Shown here in pieces: positions 19,501-29,947 of a stretch of 64,000 nt of DNA. A program made the position numbers and the translations under genes. The stretch comes from Variovorax sp. ZS18.2.2 (GTDB taxonomy: Bacteria; Pseudomonadota; Gammaproteobacteria; Burkholderiales; Burkholderiaceae_C): contig NZ_JANLNM010000010.1 in assembly GCF_024701975.1 (NCBI RefSeq), forward strand, positions 1 through 64,000, written 5' to 3'. The notes under the pieces are model-generated. The model was given only the letters and a program-made list of their open reading frames with translations, made no database searches and was not told where the DNA came from. Position 1 is the stretch's first letter. The number at the start of each line of letters is the position of its first letter.

Positions 19501-20275
19501 TCGGCAAAACGGCACCGCTGAGGCGCTTGCCGGTGATCGACAGCGTCGCCGTCTCGCCCGCAAGAATGCTGCCGGGATTGACGGTGTCGATGGTCGGCGA
19601 CGCGCCGACGGACAAAGTCCCCGAACGCACCAGGTACGGAATGCCTCGCAGGCCGAAGCGGGTGGTGCCCGTGACATCGCCGGACGGAACCACCACCGCA
19701 TTCAATGTGTTGCCGGCCGCCTGGTTGCCCGAGCCGCTGAGGCTCGCCGTCAGATCGGCCGAGATGGCGGCCGCGGCATGATTGAAGAGGCGCACGTTGT
19801 CGAATGCCACCGCCGCGCCGGAAACCGACAGGCCTCGGCCATAGGCGATTTCAGTGTGCTGGATGGCGCTTCCGGTGGCGCCGGCTGCAAGCACCAGTTG
19901 CCCCCAGTCGCCGGCTGCCGGGTTGGCGCCCGAGCGCACCTTTTCCGACGTGAACTTGATCGGCCGGGCGGCTTCACCCTGGGCGAGCAACTTGCCGGAT
20001 TCGATCCGGAGTTCGGCGCCTGCACCCATGTAGACAACCACGCCGGGATCGATCGTCAGGACCGCAGCGCCCTGCACGGTGACCACCCCGCTCACCACAT
20101 AAGGGCTGGCGGCGAGTGTCCAGCGGGCAGAAGTCGAAATCGGCCCCGAAACCGCAGTTTGAGCGGAGACCGACGTCATACCCGCCAATACCGCACCCAA
20201 TGCCAATAAAAAAACAAGCGCGCCTCTTCGCCAATTGCGAAGCACTCTCAGCGCTAAAAAAAGGCCCGGAATCAA
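16571..20275 (-). CDS. Secreted beta-helix and IPT/TIG repeat protein with VGVxVG motifs
   Basis: The first gene of the secreted-protein series. The start is uncertain: the TTG at 20275 has GAGG five bases upstream; a GTG at 20245 gives a textbook signal peptide (MLRNWRRGALVFLLALG); a TTG at 20323 is the longest option. All share the Sec signal ending SVSAQ. A beta-helix N-terminal part follows (VVVYMGAGAELRIESGKLL, akin to the N-terminus of the 2148-residue protein). Several IPT/TIG domains come next (ITALNPSSFF, ITGKRLSGA, VRGRNLRDVLGVRF). A module of two TIG domains plus a linker is tandemly duplicated, and the linkers carry repeated SxLVGVMVG-type motifs. It probably acts as a surface or matrix component; the exact role is unknown. 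Confidence 0.82.
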   Translation of the reverse strand: MIPGLFLALRVLRNWRRGALVFLLALGAVLAGMTSVSAQTAVSGPISTSARWTLAASPYVVSGVVTVQGAAVLTIDPGVVVYMGAGAELRIESGKLLAQGEAARPIKFTSEKVRSGANPAAGDWGQLVLAAGATGSAIQHTEIAYGRGLSVSGAAVAFDNVRLFNHAAAAISADLTASLSGSGNQAAGNTLNAVVVPSGDVTGTTRFGLRGIPYLVRSGTLSVGASPTIDTVNPGSILAGETATLSITGKRLSGAVLPKWSLAGLTTQVLPDASDTKVQLKVEAALTATPGSADLTLLTDAGEAVGTNALIVQRNQPRITALNPSSFFTAAGAGSFTVTGTFFAKASVVELDGQALATTYNAETQLTAALPEQSVAGSRSVRLRTPDPLKAGAFLTSNVLPLNVVQAKAAFAPATASMFAGASQTIALQLPFNAPAGGLEFNLTSTAPAIATVQPSVVVVPAGSKTANFQVQGVDVGESQVVVARSAWANATLPVAVIQPPVTLAYEPVASALVGVMVGTETKPVLLQSVDGLASPLVGVAFGTYAKQLTPAAAVVGTSLTLKVEGEGLGAVSAMQFVPADGLTVGIPSVSADGKLLSVSVVIDAAATKSTRRVILSSATGRVPFTTATGDQFVVAAPAPRIDFVNPNVVTAGQSAVKLSMGGQNLRDIQSLRFEPPQGVVAIDAPVANADGTQIDITVQTDADAKSGPRTVVVTTAGGESSVAPTPGNTFQVAREIGANYRDLSSPMVGVQVGAISVPQEQAVGPVISAQVGVMVGQAPAASGQSVDPVTSPLVGLVVGSGAFEMTPAAGSVGTSVNVVVQGTGLSSVTAVEMLPANNLTVSKVVANTAGTQLSFTVAIDAAADKTVRRVVLKTSDPANPVVPFLLSAKSQFLVAAQLPVVDISVTPQVVVADGPRVDLIVRGRNLRDVLGVRFVPPQGITALGTPVANADGTSMLVSAQASADAKTGPRVLVVKTVAGESSEVSIPANTVQVARKVEGPFNDVSSALVGVMVGTPAVDPLVREAYAPAVGVVVGPVVTAINPPGLVKGTSGTLVVSGFALAGATAASLTPVAAEGRVTLGKPVVNTAGLEASVPFKVELGATSANHRFNLLDATGARIPTLTDASLQLRVLDAPSISSFEPIVMTRGRSYTLVVRGSNLKEVQRIAIEPAADITSQDLALAWSSDSLGEKLTLRVILSPTAATGPRIVRLVYPGGMTSGQSATSNTLSVEKP

Positions 20276-20598
20276 AAAAACCTCGAGCGCAAACCGCTTG
20301 CACCGAAGATGGTCTTCGGGCAAATCATGGAAAGGCCTGTCTGCAATCGAACAAACGATTCAGACGTGGCAATCCAGCGCTGCGAAAGCAACGGGCTATG
20401 GCTCAAGGTATTCCCTCCCTGCTGATTCTTGTATCGTTCTTCAAGAGAACTTTTACGAAATCTAACAGCAGTAACCCCACCTGAAAATGATCGAAATGAC
20501 CAAAAACGATATTAAAAGGGACACGCTTGCACAAATGATTTCCGACAGAAGGCTCCTCTCATCTTCCTGAAATCAATTGAATTGACGTGAATTAAATT
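20276..20598. other. AT-rich leader/promoter region of the secreted-protein operon
   Basis: No convincing gene is visible here. The stretch is much more AT-rich than the DNA around it and lies directly upstream (on the minus strand) of the first gene of the 20-kb series, so it should carry its promoter. Two short dyads sit at its right end: TCAATTGA-type sequence at 20573-20585, and an imperfect GTGAA...TTCAC dyad at 20587-20602, both possible protein-binding sites. I could not fix a clear -35/-10 pair. Confidence 0.3.
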
Positions 20599-20835
20599 TC
20601 ACAAAAAATCAACTGGTAAATCAACCAGGATCAAGTCATCGATGGTTATTTCAGCAGGAGCTGGGTTTTCCAGAATGCGTGGCCGTTCAGATAGCGAATT
20701 GCTGTGCAACACATACGGCAGAGAAAATTCACGAAGCACCTGCTCGGGCAATCCGATCGTTATGTTTTGCTCAACCGATTGCACGGTGCAGCTGCCGTTG
20801 TTTGAACGCGTAGGTCGCCACAGGCGCCAAGCCAT
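20599..20835 (-). CDS. Short open frame, hypothetical
   Basis: A 78-residue frame, MAWRLWRPTRS... ending DLPVDFL, lies between ssb and the secreted-protein operon. It has no recognisable domain, no signal peptide and no membrane helix. The C-terminal half (acidic, with ITIDDLILVDLP) looks more protein-like than the start. It may be a small genuine gene, a decayed remnant of a longer gene, or chance. The composition is AT-rich like the following leader region. I see no good ribosome site. Listed because it is the only plausible frame in a stretch of more than 600 bases. Confidence 0.22.
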   Translation of the reverse strand: MAWRLWRPTRSNNGSCTVQSVEQNITIGLPEQVLREFSLPYVLHSNSLSERPRILENPAPAEITIDDLILVDLPVDFL

Positions 20836-20918
20836 CGGATGACAGGCAGGCCGCCGTTTCGGTTCGGCACCTTTTCCCCCCGAGTGCCTACAAGCCCGAC
20901 AGCTGCCCAGAAATGCAA

Positions 20919-20948
20919 AGAGCCAGACGCCTCACGGCGTCTGGCTCT
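20919..20948 (-). terminator. Rho-independent terminator of ssb
   Basis: A perfect 13-bp inverted repeat (AGAGCCAGACGCC with its complement) around a four-base loop lies 30 bases beyond the ssb stop codon. On the minus strand the stem is followed by a T-rich stretch. This is a strong intrinsic terminator and isolates ssb from the AT-rich region beyond. Confidence 0.85.
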
Positions 20949-20978
20949 TGTTCATGAATCCGGGAAAGTCGGCTTTAT

Positions 20979-21545
20979 TTAGAACGGAATGTCGTCGTCC
21001 ATGTCGTCGAAGCCCGACGACGACTTGGCCGGTGCCTGGCGCGGCGCAGCCGAAGGCGCCCGGGGTGCCGCAGCGGCAGCCGGAGCGCGGGGCGCGTAGC
21101 CACCACCGCCGCCACCACCGTTGCCACCCTGCGAGTAGCCACCGCCACCTCCGCCACCTTGCGAATACCCACCGTCGTCTTCCGGACCGCCCGACGGGCC
21201 GCCCTGGCCCTGGCGGCTGCCCAGCATCTGCATCTGGTCGGCGCGGATTTCGGTGGTGTATTTTTCGATGCCGTCCTTGTCGGTCCACTTGCGCGTGCGC
21301 AAGGAGCCTTCGACATACACCTGCGAGCCCTTGCGCAGGTACTGGCCGGCGATTTCGGCCAGGCGGCCGTTGAAGACGATGCGGTGCCATTCGGTGGCTT
21401 CGCGCATTTCGCCGCTTTGCTTGTCTTTCCAGCGATCGGTGGTGGCCACTGTGACGTTCGCGACCTGGTCGCCGCTCGGGAAGGTACGCATTTCGGGGTC
21501 GCGACCCAGATTGCCGACGACGATGACTTTATTGACCGATGCCAT
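20979..21545 (-). CDS. ssb: Single-stranded DNA-binding protein
   Basis: The start is the ATG at 21545 (MASVNKVIVVGNLGRDPE), with AGGGG upstream; in-frame codons farther upstream are not SSB-like. The 188-residue product has the OB-fold at residues 1-110 (VNKVIVVGNLGRDPEMR, WHRIVFNGRLAEIAGQYL, KGSQVYVEGSLRTRKW). A long disordered Gly-rich linker (runs of Gly with YSQGG) follows, and the conserved acidic tip DDMDDDIPF that recruits replication and repair partners. It binds ssDNA as a tetramer in replication, recombination and repair. It is divergent from uvrA, an arrangement common in proteobacteria. Length and tail are normal for Burkholderiales. Confidence 0.97.
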   Translation of the reverse strand: MASVNKVIVVGNLGRDPEMRTFPSGDQVANVTVATTDRWKDKQSGEMREATEWHRIVFNGRLAEIAGQYLRKGSQVYVEGSLRTRKWTDKDGIEKYTTEIRADQMQMLGSRQGQGGPSGGPEDDGGYSQGGGGGGGYSQGGNGGGGGGGYAPRAPAAAAAPRAPSAAPRQAPAKSSSGFDDMDDDIPF

Positions 21546-21703
21546 ATGCACTGCCCCTGATAAGTAGATGAAGGAGGAGGAAGAGAACCGGAGATTGTGC
21601 CCGATGCCGGCCGGCCGGGTCCCGCCGCCGGGCAGCCGGAAAACACCGCCCGGTGAATCCGCCCGAACCCGCCCGCTCGCCATGAAATGCCGCTCGGACT
21701 ATC

Positions 21704-24847
<3,144 letters not shown>

Positions 24848-24855
24848 GCCTCGCG

Positions 24856-25749
24856 ATGCCTTCCTTCACCCCGCGCCAGTTCGTCCTGCTCGTCCTCCTG
24901 ACCCTCGCATGGGGTTTCAACTGGCCGGTGATGAAGCTCGGCGTGGCCGACTACCCGCCGCTCGGTTTCCGCGCGATCTCGATCTGGCTCGGCCTGCCGG
25001 TGCTGGGCCTCGCGCTGGTGTGGATGAAGGTGCCGTTCCGCGTACCGCGCAGCGCGTGGCCCGAGCTGGTCTGGCTGGGCGCGACCAACATGTTCGTCTG
25101 GCACGCCTGCATCATCCTTGCGGTGAAGGCGCTGTCGGGCGGGCGCGCGGCGATCCTGGGGTACACGATGCCGGTGTTCTCGGCGGTGATCGGCGCGCTG
25201 CTGTTCTCCGCCGTTCTCACGCGGCGTTCATGGATCGGCGTGGGCGCCTGCGCGGTCGGCGTAGGCCTCTTGCTGTGGCACGAGCTCACCGACCTCGCGG
25301 GGCGTCCCGGCTACGTGGCGCTCGCGCTGGTGGCGGCCGCGACGTGGGCGCTGGGCACGCAGTTGCTGCGCCACACGCGCATCGGGCTGCCGACGCTCAC
25401 GCTCTCGTTCTGGATGACGGCGATGACGGCCGTCGTGATGACGGTGCTCTCGTTCCTCTTCGAGCGCGACCAGTGGCACTGGCCAAGCCAGGTGACCTGG
25501 GGATCGATCCTCTACAACGCAGTGCTGATCTTCGGCTTCGCGCATGCCGCGTGGTTCTATCTCGCGCGCGGCCTGCCGCCGGTGGCTTCGACCTTGAGCG
25601 TGATGTTCATCCCCGTGCTCGGCGTGTTCAGCGGCGCGGTGTGGCTTGGCGAGGTCGTGCACTGGCAGGACTGGGTCGCGGTCGCGCTGATGATGGTGGC
25701 GATCGCCTCCGTGCTCTGGCCCGCGCGCAGCAACACCGCCAAGGCCTGA
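24856..25749 (+). CDS. EamA/DMT-family transporter
   Basis: This 297-residue integral membrane protein has ten predicted helices in two homologous halves. The start LLTLAWGFNWPVMKLG and the second-half ending VASTLSVMFIPVLGVFSGAVW are typical of the EamA (RhaT/DMT) family. Members export metabolites such as amino acids or import small solutes across the inner membrane; the substrate cannot be told from sequence. It begins nine bases after the uvrA stop and is probably cotranscribed with it, although a functional link is not expected. Confidence 0.9.
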   Translation: MPSFTPRQFVLLVLLTLAWGFNWPVMKLGVADYPPLGFRAISIWLGLPVLGLALVWMKVPFRVPRSAWPELVWLGATNMFVWHACIILAVKALSGGRAAILGYTMPVFSAVIGALLFSAVLTRRSWIGVGACAVGVGLLLWHELTDLAGRPGYVALALVAAATWALGTQLLRHTRIGLPTLTLSFWMTAMTAVVMTVLSFLFERDQWHWPSQVTWGSILYNAVLIFGFAHAAWFYLARGLPPVASTLSVMFIPVLGVFSGAVWLGEVVHWQDWVAVALMMVAIASVLWPARSNTAKA

Positions 25750-25762
25750 CGGGGCACAAAAC

Positions 25763-26521
25763 TCAGGTCGTCGTCTGCACGTGCAGGCGGCTCTCCTTGC
25801 AGCGGTGCAGCGCGCGGTAGTGCTCCAGCGGCCGGCCGTTCGCACCATAGGCAATCGACTCGATGCGCAGCAACGGCTCGGGCTGCGGCAGATCGAGGAG
25901 TTCGCAGGTCGCCGCATCGGGTAGCACCGCATCGATCCAGCGCTCGGCGCGCACCAGACGCAGGCCGTACTGGCGGCGCAGCACGTCGTAGAGCGAACGG
26001 TCATCGAGCCGCGTGCGATGCAGCCCGGGCGCGAGGTCCGCGGGCACCACCGTCTCGACCAGCAGGCGCAACTCGCCATCGACACTGCGAAGGCGCTTGA
26101 GCGCCACGACCTGTGCATCGGGTTCGGTGAGCCCCAGCGATGCGGCCTCCTGCTCGGTGGGCGCGCGCAGTTCCTGCGTGAGGATCTGCGTGCGCACCGA
26201 GCGGCCCTTGCGCTCCATCTCGTCGGAGAAGCCGAGCACGGTCGAGACGAAATCCTCGTCGCGCTCGCGTGCCGACACGAAAGCGCCGCGGCCCTTGATC
26301 TTGTAGATGAGGTTGTTGCGCACCAGGTCGGCCAGGGCCTCGCGCACCACGATGCGAGAGATGCCGAACTGGTCGCCCAGCTCGGCTTCGGACGGCAGCT
26401 TGGCGCCGATGGGCAGCACGCCCTGCAGGATCTGCAGGCGCAGTGCATCGCGGAACTGGGCCCAAAGCGGGGACTCGGAGTTGCGGTCGAGCACGGTCGA
26501 GATGTCGTTGGGACTGTTCAC
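25763..26521 (-). CDS. GntR-family (UTRA) transcriptional regulator
   Basis: I place the start at the GTG at 26521 (MNSPNDISTVLD), two bases after the preceding stop; the frame upstream is only an overlap with the dehydrogenase gene. The 252-residue product has a GntR winged helix at about 18-86 (LPSEAELGDQFGISRIVVREAL, then KGRGAFV). A UTRA effector domain follows at about 105-245 (VVALKRLRSVDGELRLLVET, YGLRLVRAERWIDAV). HutC/FarR-type regulators of this kind usually repress nearby catabolic operons and release on binding a sugar or sugar phosphate. It is the last gene of the kinase/dehydrogenase operon and probably acts on the divergent control region at 29769-29947. Confidence 0.9.
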   Translation of the reverse strand: MNSPNDISTVLDRNSESPLWAQFRDALRLQILQGVLPIGAKLPSEAELGDQFGISRIVVREALADLVRNNLIYKIKGRGAFVSARERDEDFVSTVLGFSDEMERKGRSVRTQILTQELRAPTEQEAASLGLTEPDAQVVALKRLRSVDGELRLLVETVVPADLAPGLHRTRLDDRSLYDVLRRQYGLRLVRAERWIDAVLPDAATCELLDLPQPEPLLRIESIAYGANGRPLEHYRALHRCKESRLHVQTTT

Positions 26522-26523
26522 GT

Positions 26524-28284
26524 TTAGGACTGGCCGAGGGCGGAGCTGGCCATCAATGATGCATCGAAAGAAGGCGCCACGTCGGGCGCCACGGCCTGCA
26601 GGCGCACGTTGTGGCGCTCGCGCAGGGCGGTCGCGCAGGTGCGCAGTTCCTTGTGCGCGCGCGCTGCGTTCCAGCCCAGCGCCTCGGCCGCGATGCCCGC
26701 AATTTCGGCGAGCGCGGCATCGGTGACGAGGCCGCGAATCGCCAGCAGCGTGCGGCGGATCACGAGGTCGTCCAAGTGCACCACGCCGGTTTCGAGGCAC
26801 AGGTACGAGAGCTCGGCGGCCGAGTAGTCGGGTGCGTGTTGCAACAGCACGTCGCCCGAGGCCACCAGGCGTTGTGCGAGCGGCAGCGCCTTCGAGCCGT
26901 AGCGCGCGAGCAGGTTCTGCGCACGCGTGCGGCCCATGCCCGAGGCCGTCATCTTCTCGATGAAGCGCTCGGTCGCGGCCGCGTCGGCCGGCAGGTCCGC
27001 GCCGCCGCCGATGGGCAGCAGCTCGGTCGATGCGGTGCGCGAGCGCCCCAGCAGCTGCAGCACTTCGGTCGTCGCTTCCTCGGCGAGCGAGCGGAAGGTG
27101 GTCCACTTGCCGCCGACGAGGCCGACGATGGGAATGTCGCGCGTCGCGTTCGGCGGGTCGATCACCACCGAGTGGTCGCGCGAAATCTGGCCCGGCTTGT
27201 CGGCATCGGAGCGCGCGAGCGGCCGCACGCCGACGTAGGTGTAGACCACGTTGTCGCGGCCGAAGGCCATGTTCGGGAACACCTCGCGCAGCACGTCGAT
27301 GAGGTAGTCGACCTCGGCGGGCTCGGTGACGATCTGATCCGGGTCTTCGACCGGGATGTCGGTGGAACCCACGAGCACGCGGTCAAGGAACGGATAGACG
27401 ATGCACACGCGCCCGTCGACCGCCTCGAAATACGCCATGCGGCCGTCGAGCGCATCGCGCAGCGCGGGATGGTCGAGCACGAGGTGCGAACCCTTGGTGC
27501 CCATCACGCGCGGACCGGCACCGCCGAGCACGGCCGCGCTGCGGTCGAGCCATGCGCCCGTGGCGTTCACCACGGTGTCGGCAGTCACGCGCACCAATGC
27601 GCCGGTGAGTTCGTCGCGCAGCGTGAGGATGTTGCCCGCGCAGCCCATCACGCGGCAGTAGTTGGCGGCGGCCGAGCGCGGCTGGTCGCGGCAGGCGTCG
27701 CCGATGAGTTCGAGGATGAGCCACTCGGGATGGCTGATCCACGCATCGAAAAAGGTCGCGGTCCAGCGGATCGCCGCGCGGAAGAGGCCGCGGTCGTTGG
27801 TCGGCACGCGGCTGATGCGGTGCCCCGGCATCACACGCTGGCGGCGGCCCAGGATGTCGTAGAGCCGCAGGCCCAGCGCCACGGCCAGCAGGCCGCGCGT
27901 GCGCTGCGGCGGCGTGCGGCAGAAGAACTTGAGCGCGCTGCTCATGAGGCCGCCGAAGAAGTTCGCGAGCGGCACCACGGTCTTGAGCGGGCGCACGAGG
28001 TGCGGCGCGTTGCGCAGCAGCAGGTTGCGCTCGCGCGTGGCCTCGGCCACCAGCGAGAAGCTGCCGTTCTCCAGGTAGCGCAGGCCGCCGTGGATCATGC
28101 GCGAGGGCGCGCTGCTGGCACCGGCGCCGAAGTCGCCCTTGTCGACGATGAGGCAATCGACGCGCTGCAGCGACAGATCGCGGAACACGCCGACGCCGTT
28201 GATGCCGGCACCGACGATCACGGTGGAGAAATGACGATCCGCCAAAGAAGCGGGACGCACGAAGGGAAGTTGCCATGCGCTCAT
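26524..28284 (-). CDS. GlpD-like FAD-dependent (polyol-phosphate) dehydrogenase
   Basis: The start is the ATG at 28284, which overlaps the kinase stop (ATGA) and gives 586 residues. The FAD-binding motif TVIVGAGINGVGVFRD at 21-36 and MIHGGLRYLENG at 63-74 identify the glycerol-3-phosphate dehydrogenase (GlpD/GlpA) family, and a GlpD-type C-terminal helical domain is present. Such enzymes oxidise polyol phosphates at the membrane and pass electrons to quinone. Pairing with an FGGY kinase, an ABC importer and an aldolase argues against plain glycerol use. It suggests oxidation of another phosphorylated polyol, as EryB does for erythritol phosphate. The precise substrate is an inference that needs testing. 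Confidence 0.88.
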   Translation of the reverse strand: MSAWQLPFVRPASLADRHFSTVIVGAGINGVGVFRDLSLQRVDCLIVDKGDFGAGASSAPSRMIHGGLRYLENGSFSLVAEATRERNLLLRNAPHLVRPLKTVVPLANFFGGLMSSALKFFCRTPPQRTRGLLAVALGLRLYDILGRRQRVMPGHRISRVPTNDRGLFRAAIRWTATFFDAWISHPEWLILELIGDACRDQPRSAAANYCRVMGCAGNILTLRDELTGALVRVTADTVVNATGAWLDRSAAVLGGAGPRVMGTKGSHLVLDHPALRDALDGRMAYFEAVDGRVCIVYPFLDRVLVGSTDIPVEDPDQIVTEPAEVDYLIDVLREVFPNMAFGRDNVVYTYVGVRPLARSDADKPGQISRDHSVVIDPPNATRDIPIVGLVGGKWTTFRSLAEEATTEVLQLLGRSRTASTELLPIGGGADLPADAAATERFIEKMTASGMGRTRAQNLLARYGSKALPLAQRLVASGDVLLQHAPDYSAAELSYLCLETGVVHLDDLVIRRTLLAIRGLVTDAALAEIAGIAAEALGWNAARAHKELRTCATALRERHNVRLQAVAPDVAPSFDASLMASSALGQS

Positions 28285-29768
28285 TGCGCACCGCCCGCGA
28301 TGTGGGTGAATACAGGTGACATGCTGTCGATCAGTTCGTTGAAATCGGCGTTGAAATCCGCATGGGCGCGTGCGTCCCGTGCATCGGGTTCGATGAGGTC
28401 GCACGGCGCGAGCAGCGCGCTGCCCTCGGCCGCGTCGTCCAGGCCTTGCGACATGGCCGCGTAGAGCGCGGCGCCGCGCGCGCCGGTCTCGTCGTCGGCG
28501 CAGCGCTCGACCGGGCGGCCCAGGAACGAGGCGAGGAGGCGCACGAGGCGCGCATCGCTCGCACCGCCGCCCAGCACAGTCGATGCAGAGACGGCGAGGC
28601 CGCCGGCCGCCAGGCGCGCGGTCTGACGCACATGCAGCGCCGCCACGGCATCGACCACGGCGCGTGCCATGTCGGCACGGGTGTGATGGCTCTTCAGGCC
28701 CACGAAGCCCGCCGTCACGCCGCCGCCGCCGTTGATGAAGGGCGCGAAGCGCAGGCCGTTCGCGCCGAGCGGCACGGTCATCGCGAGGTCGACCACCGCG
28801 CGTGCATCGGGCAGTGCGAGCACGCCAGCGAGCCACGCGATGTTGGCCATCGAAGAGGGGCTGTTTTCCATGTAGAGCCGCTCGTGCGTGCGCCCGAAAT
28901 TCACGATGGAGGCGATTGCCGGCTTGGGTTCCATGACCGGTCCGATGACCGCGTTCACGCACCACGTGCCGAACACCTGCACCGCGCGGCCGCGGCCTTC
29001 GGCGCAGATCGCGGTCATCGAGGCGAGCAGGTCGATAGCGCCCATCGCGACGGGAATGCCGGCAGGCAAGCCGCACAGCGCGGCCTCCGCGGGGCGCAGC
29101 TTGCCGAGCACCGTGCCGCTCGGCAGGATCGGGCCGAAGTTGTGTGCGCCCAGGTCGTTGAGGCCCGAGGCCTCGAAGGCGATCTGCGACCAGCCGCCGG
29201 TGGCGAGCGACACCAGCCCGGCGGTGCTCGCATCGCTCGCGTCGGTGGCGATTTCGCCGGTGAGCAGAAAGCCGAGGTAGTCCTTCGCGAAGAGCAGGCG
29301 GCGCAGCTCGCCGCGCTGCACGGCATCGGCGCCCAGGAGCTCCGCGGCGATCACCGTCGGCTGGCCGGGCCACGGGCCGCAGCCCACGTCTTCGAAGAGC
29401 CGCGCACCGTTGCTTTTGGCGAGCGTTCGTGCGCGGGCATCGGCGCGCTGGTCGGTGGATGCGACGGCGCGGCCGCCGACCAGTTCGTTGTTCGCATCGA
29501 GCGCGTAGAGGCCGGCGCCGTGGCCGGTGCAGGCCATGGCGCGAACTTCGGCCGCGCGCGGACCGAGCTGGTGAGCGACATCGCGCAGTACGTGAGTGAG
29601 CGCGGCGCGAATGGCCGCGGCGCGCACTTCGCAGCCGCCGCCGGCGAGCCGGTCGTGCGGCAAAGGCATGCGGGACAGGGCCACGGCACGGCCGCTTCCG
29701 GCTTCGAGGGCCAGGGCTTTCAGGCTGCTTGAGCCCATGTCCACGCCGATCAGTATGTTTGGCATCAT
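28281..29768 (-). CDS. FGGY-family carbohydrate/polyol kinase
   Basis: This 495-residue kinase has the N-terminal phosphate loop IGVDMGSSSLKA (7-18). The second-domain adenosine motifs include VLGGGASDARLVRLLASFLG and TGARGAALYAA, the classical FGGY arrangement. FGGY kinases phosphorylate sugars or polyols (glycerol, xylulose, erythritol, AI-2). The substrate is not clear here. It is first in a three-gene operon with the GlpD-like dehydrogenase (ATGA overlap) and GntR gene, and is divergent from the ABC importer operon. ATG codons at 29768 and 29765 are both possible. A TGTCATAACA sequence overlaps the start region, so a regulator bound there could block initiation. Confidence 0.9.
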   Translation of the reverse strand: MMPNILIGVDMGSSSLKALALEAGSGRAVALSRMPLPHDRLAGGGCEVRAAAIRAALTHVLRDVAHQLGPRAAEVRAMACTGHGAGLYALDANNELVGGRAVASTDQRADARARTLAKSNGARLFEDVGCGPWPGQPTVIAAELLGADAVQRGELRRLLFAKDYLGFLLTGEIATDASDASTAGLVSLATGGWSQIAFEASGLNDLGAHNFGPILPSGTVLGKLRPAEAALCGLPAGIPVAMGAIDLLASMTAICAEGRGRAVQVFGTWCVNAVIGPVMEPKPAIASIVNFGRTHERLYMENSPSSMANIAWLAGVLALPDARAVVDLAMTVPLGANGLRFAPFINGGGGVTAGFVGLKSHHTRADMARAVVDAVAALHVRQTARLAAGGLAVSASTVLGGGASDARLVRLLASFLGRPVERCADDETGARGAALYAAMSQGLDDAAEGSALLAPCDLIEPDARDARAHADFNADFNELIDSMSPVFTHIAGGAQ

Positions 29769-29777
29769 GTCATAACA
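29768..29777. promoter_or_regulatory. TGTCATAACA box at kinase start (candidate GntR half-site)
   Basis: The ten-base sequence TGTCATAACA occurs here, overlapping the kinase start codon, and again at 29858-29867 in the same divergent intergenic region. Two identical copies 90 bases apart around divergent promoters fit a GntR operator pair. This is inference from repetition and position. Confidence 0.4.
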
Positions 29778-29857
29778 GCTTCGGCGGAAAAAAAGACCAT
29801 CGCCAGTAGCGTTTCCCCTAGTACTCGGCGCAATCGGGCCGGGATTACATTCTAGCC

Positions 29858-29879
29858 TGTCATAACAACTTATGTGACA
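29858..29879. promoter_or_regulatory. Candidate GntR operator (dyad) in divergent promoter region
   Basis: A 22-base dyad with outer halves TGTCA and TGACA and inner parts ATAAC and TTATG lies between the kinase operon and the importer operon. Its left half repeats the TGTCATAACA box found at the kinase start. GntR-family regulators bind short dyads of this type. The GntR gene at the end of the kinase operon is the obvious candidate protein. Confidence 0.5.
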
Positions 29880-29947
29880 TTGAGGTCCCGAGGACCTGCT
29901 CGAAAAGCAGGTCGCAAGTTCTGCCAGTCAACGTGAGGAGACAAAGA

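Noticed and set aside
16553..20209. 1218-residue plus-strand frame opposite the TIG protein gene
   Set aside because: Composition is Arg/His-rich without any recognisable fold; the minus frame has a signal peptide and TIG repeats.
21546..21703. LexA box in the ssb/uvrA divergent region
   Set aside because: I looked for CTGT-N8-ACAG and found none, so SOS control is not claimed.
26524..29373. A 949-residue reading of the GlpD-like gene and a possible fusion with the kinase
   Set aside because: The N-terminal 360 or so residues are low-complexity and overlap the kinase in another frame; the ATGA overlap at 28281-28284 gives a normal GlpD-type start.
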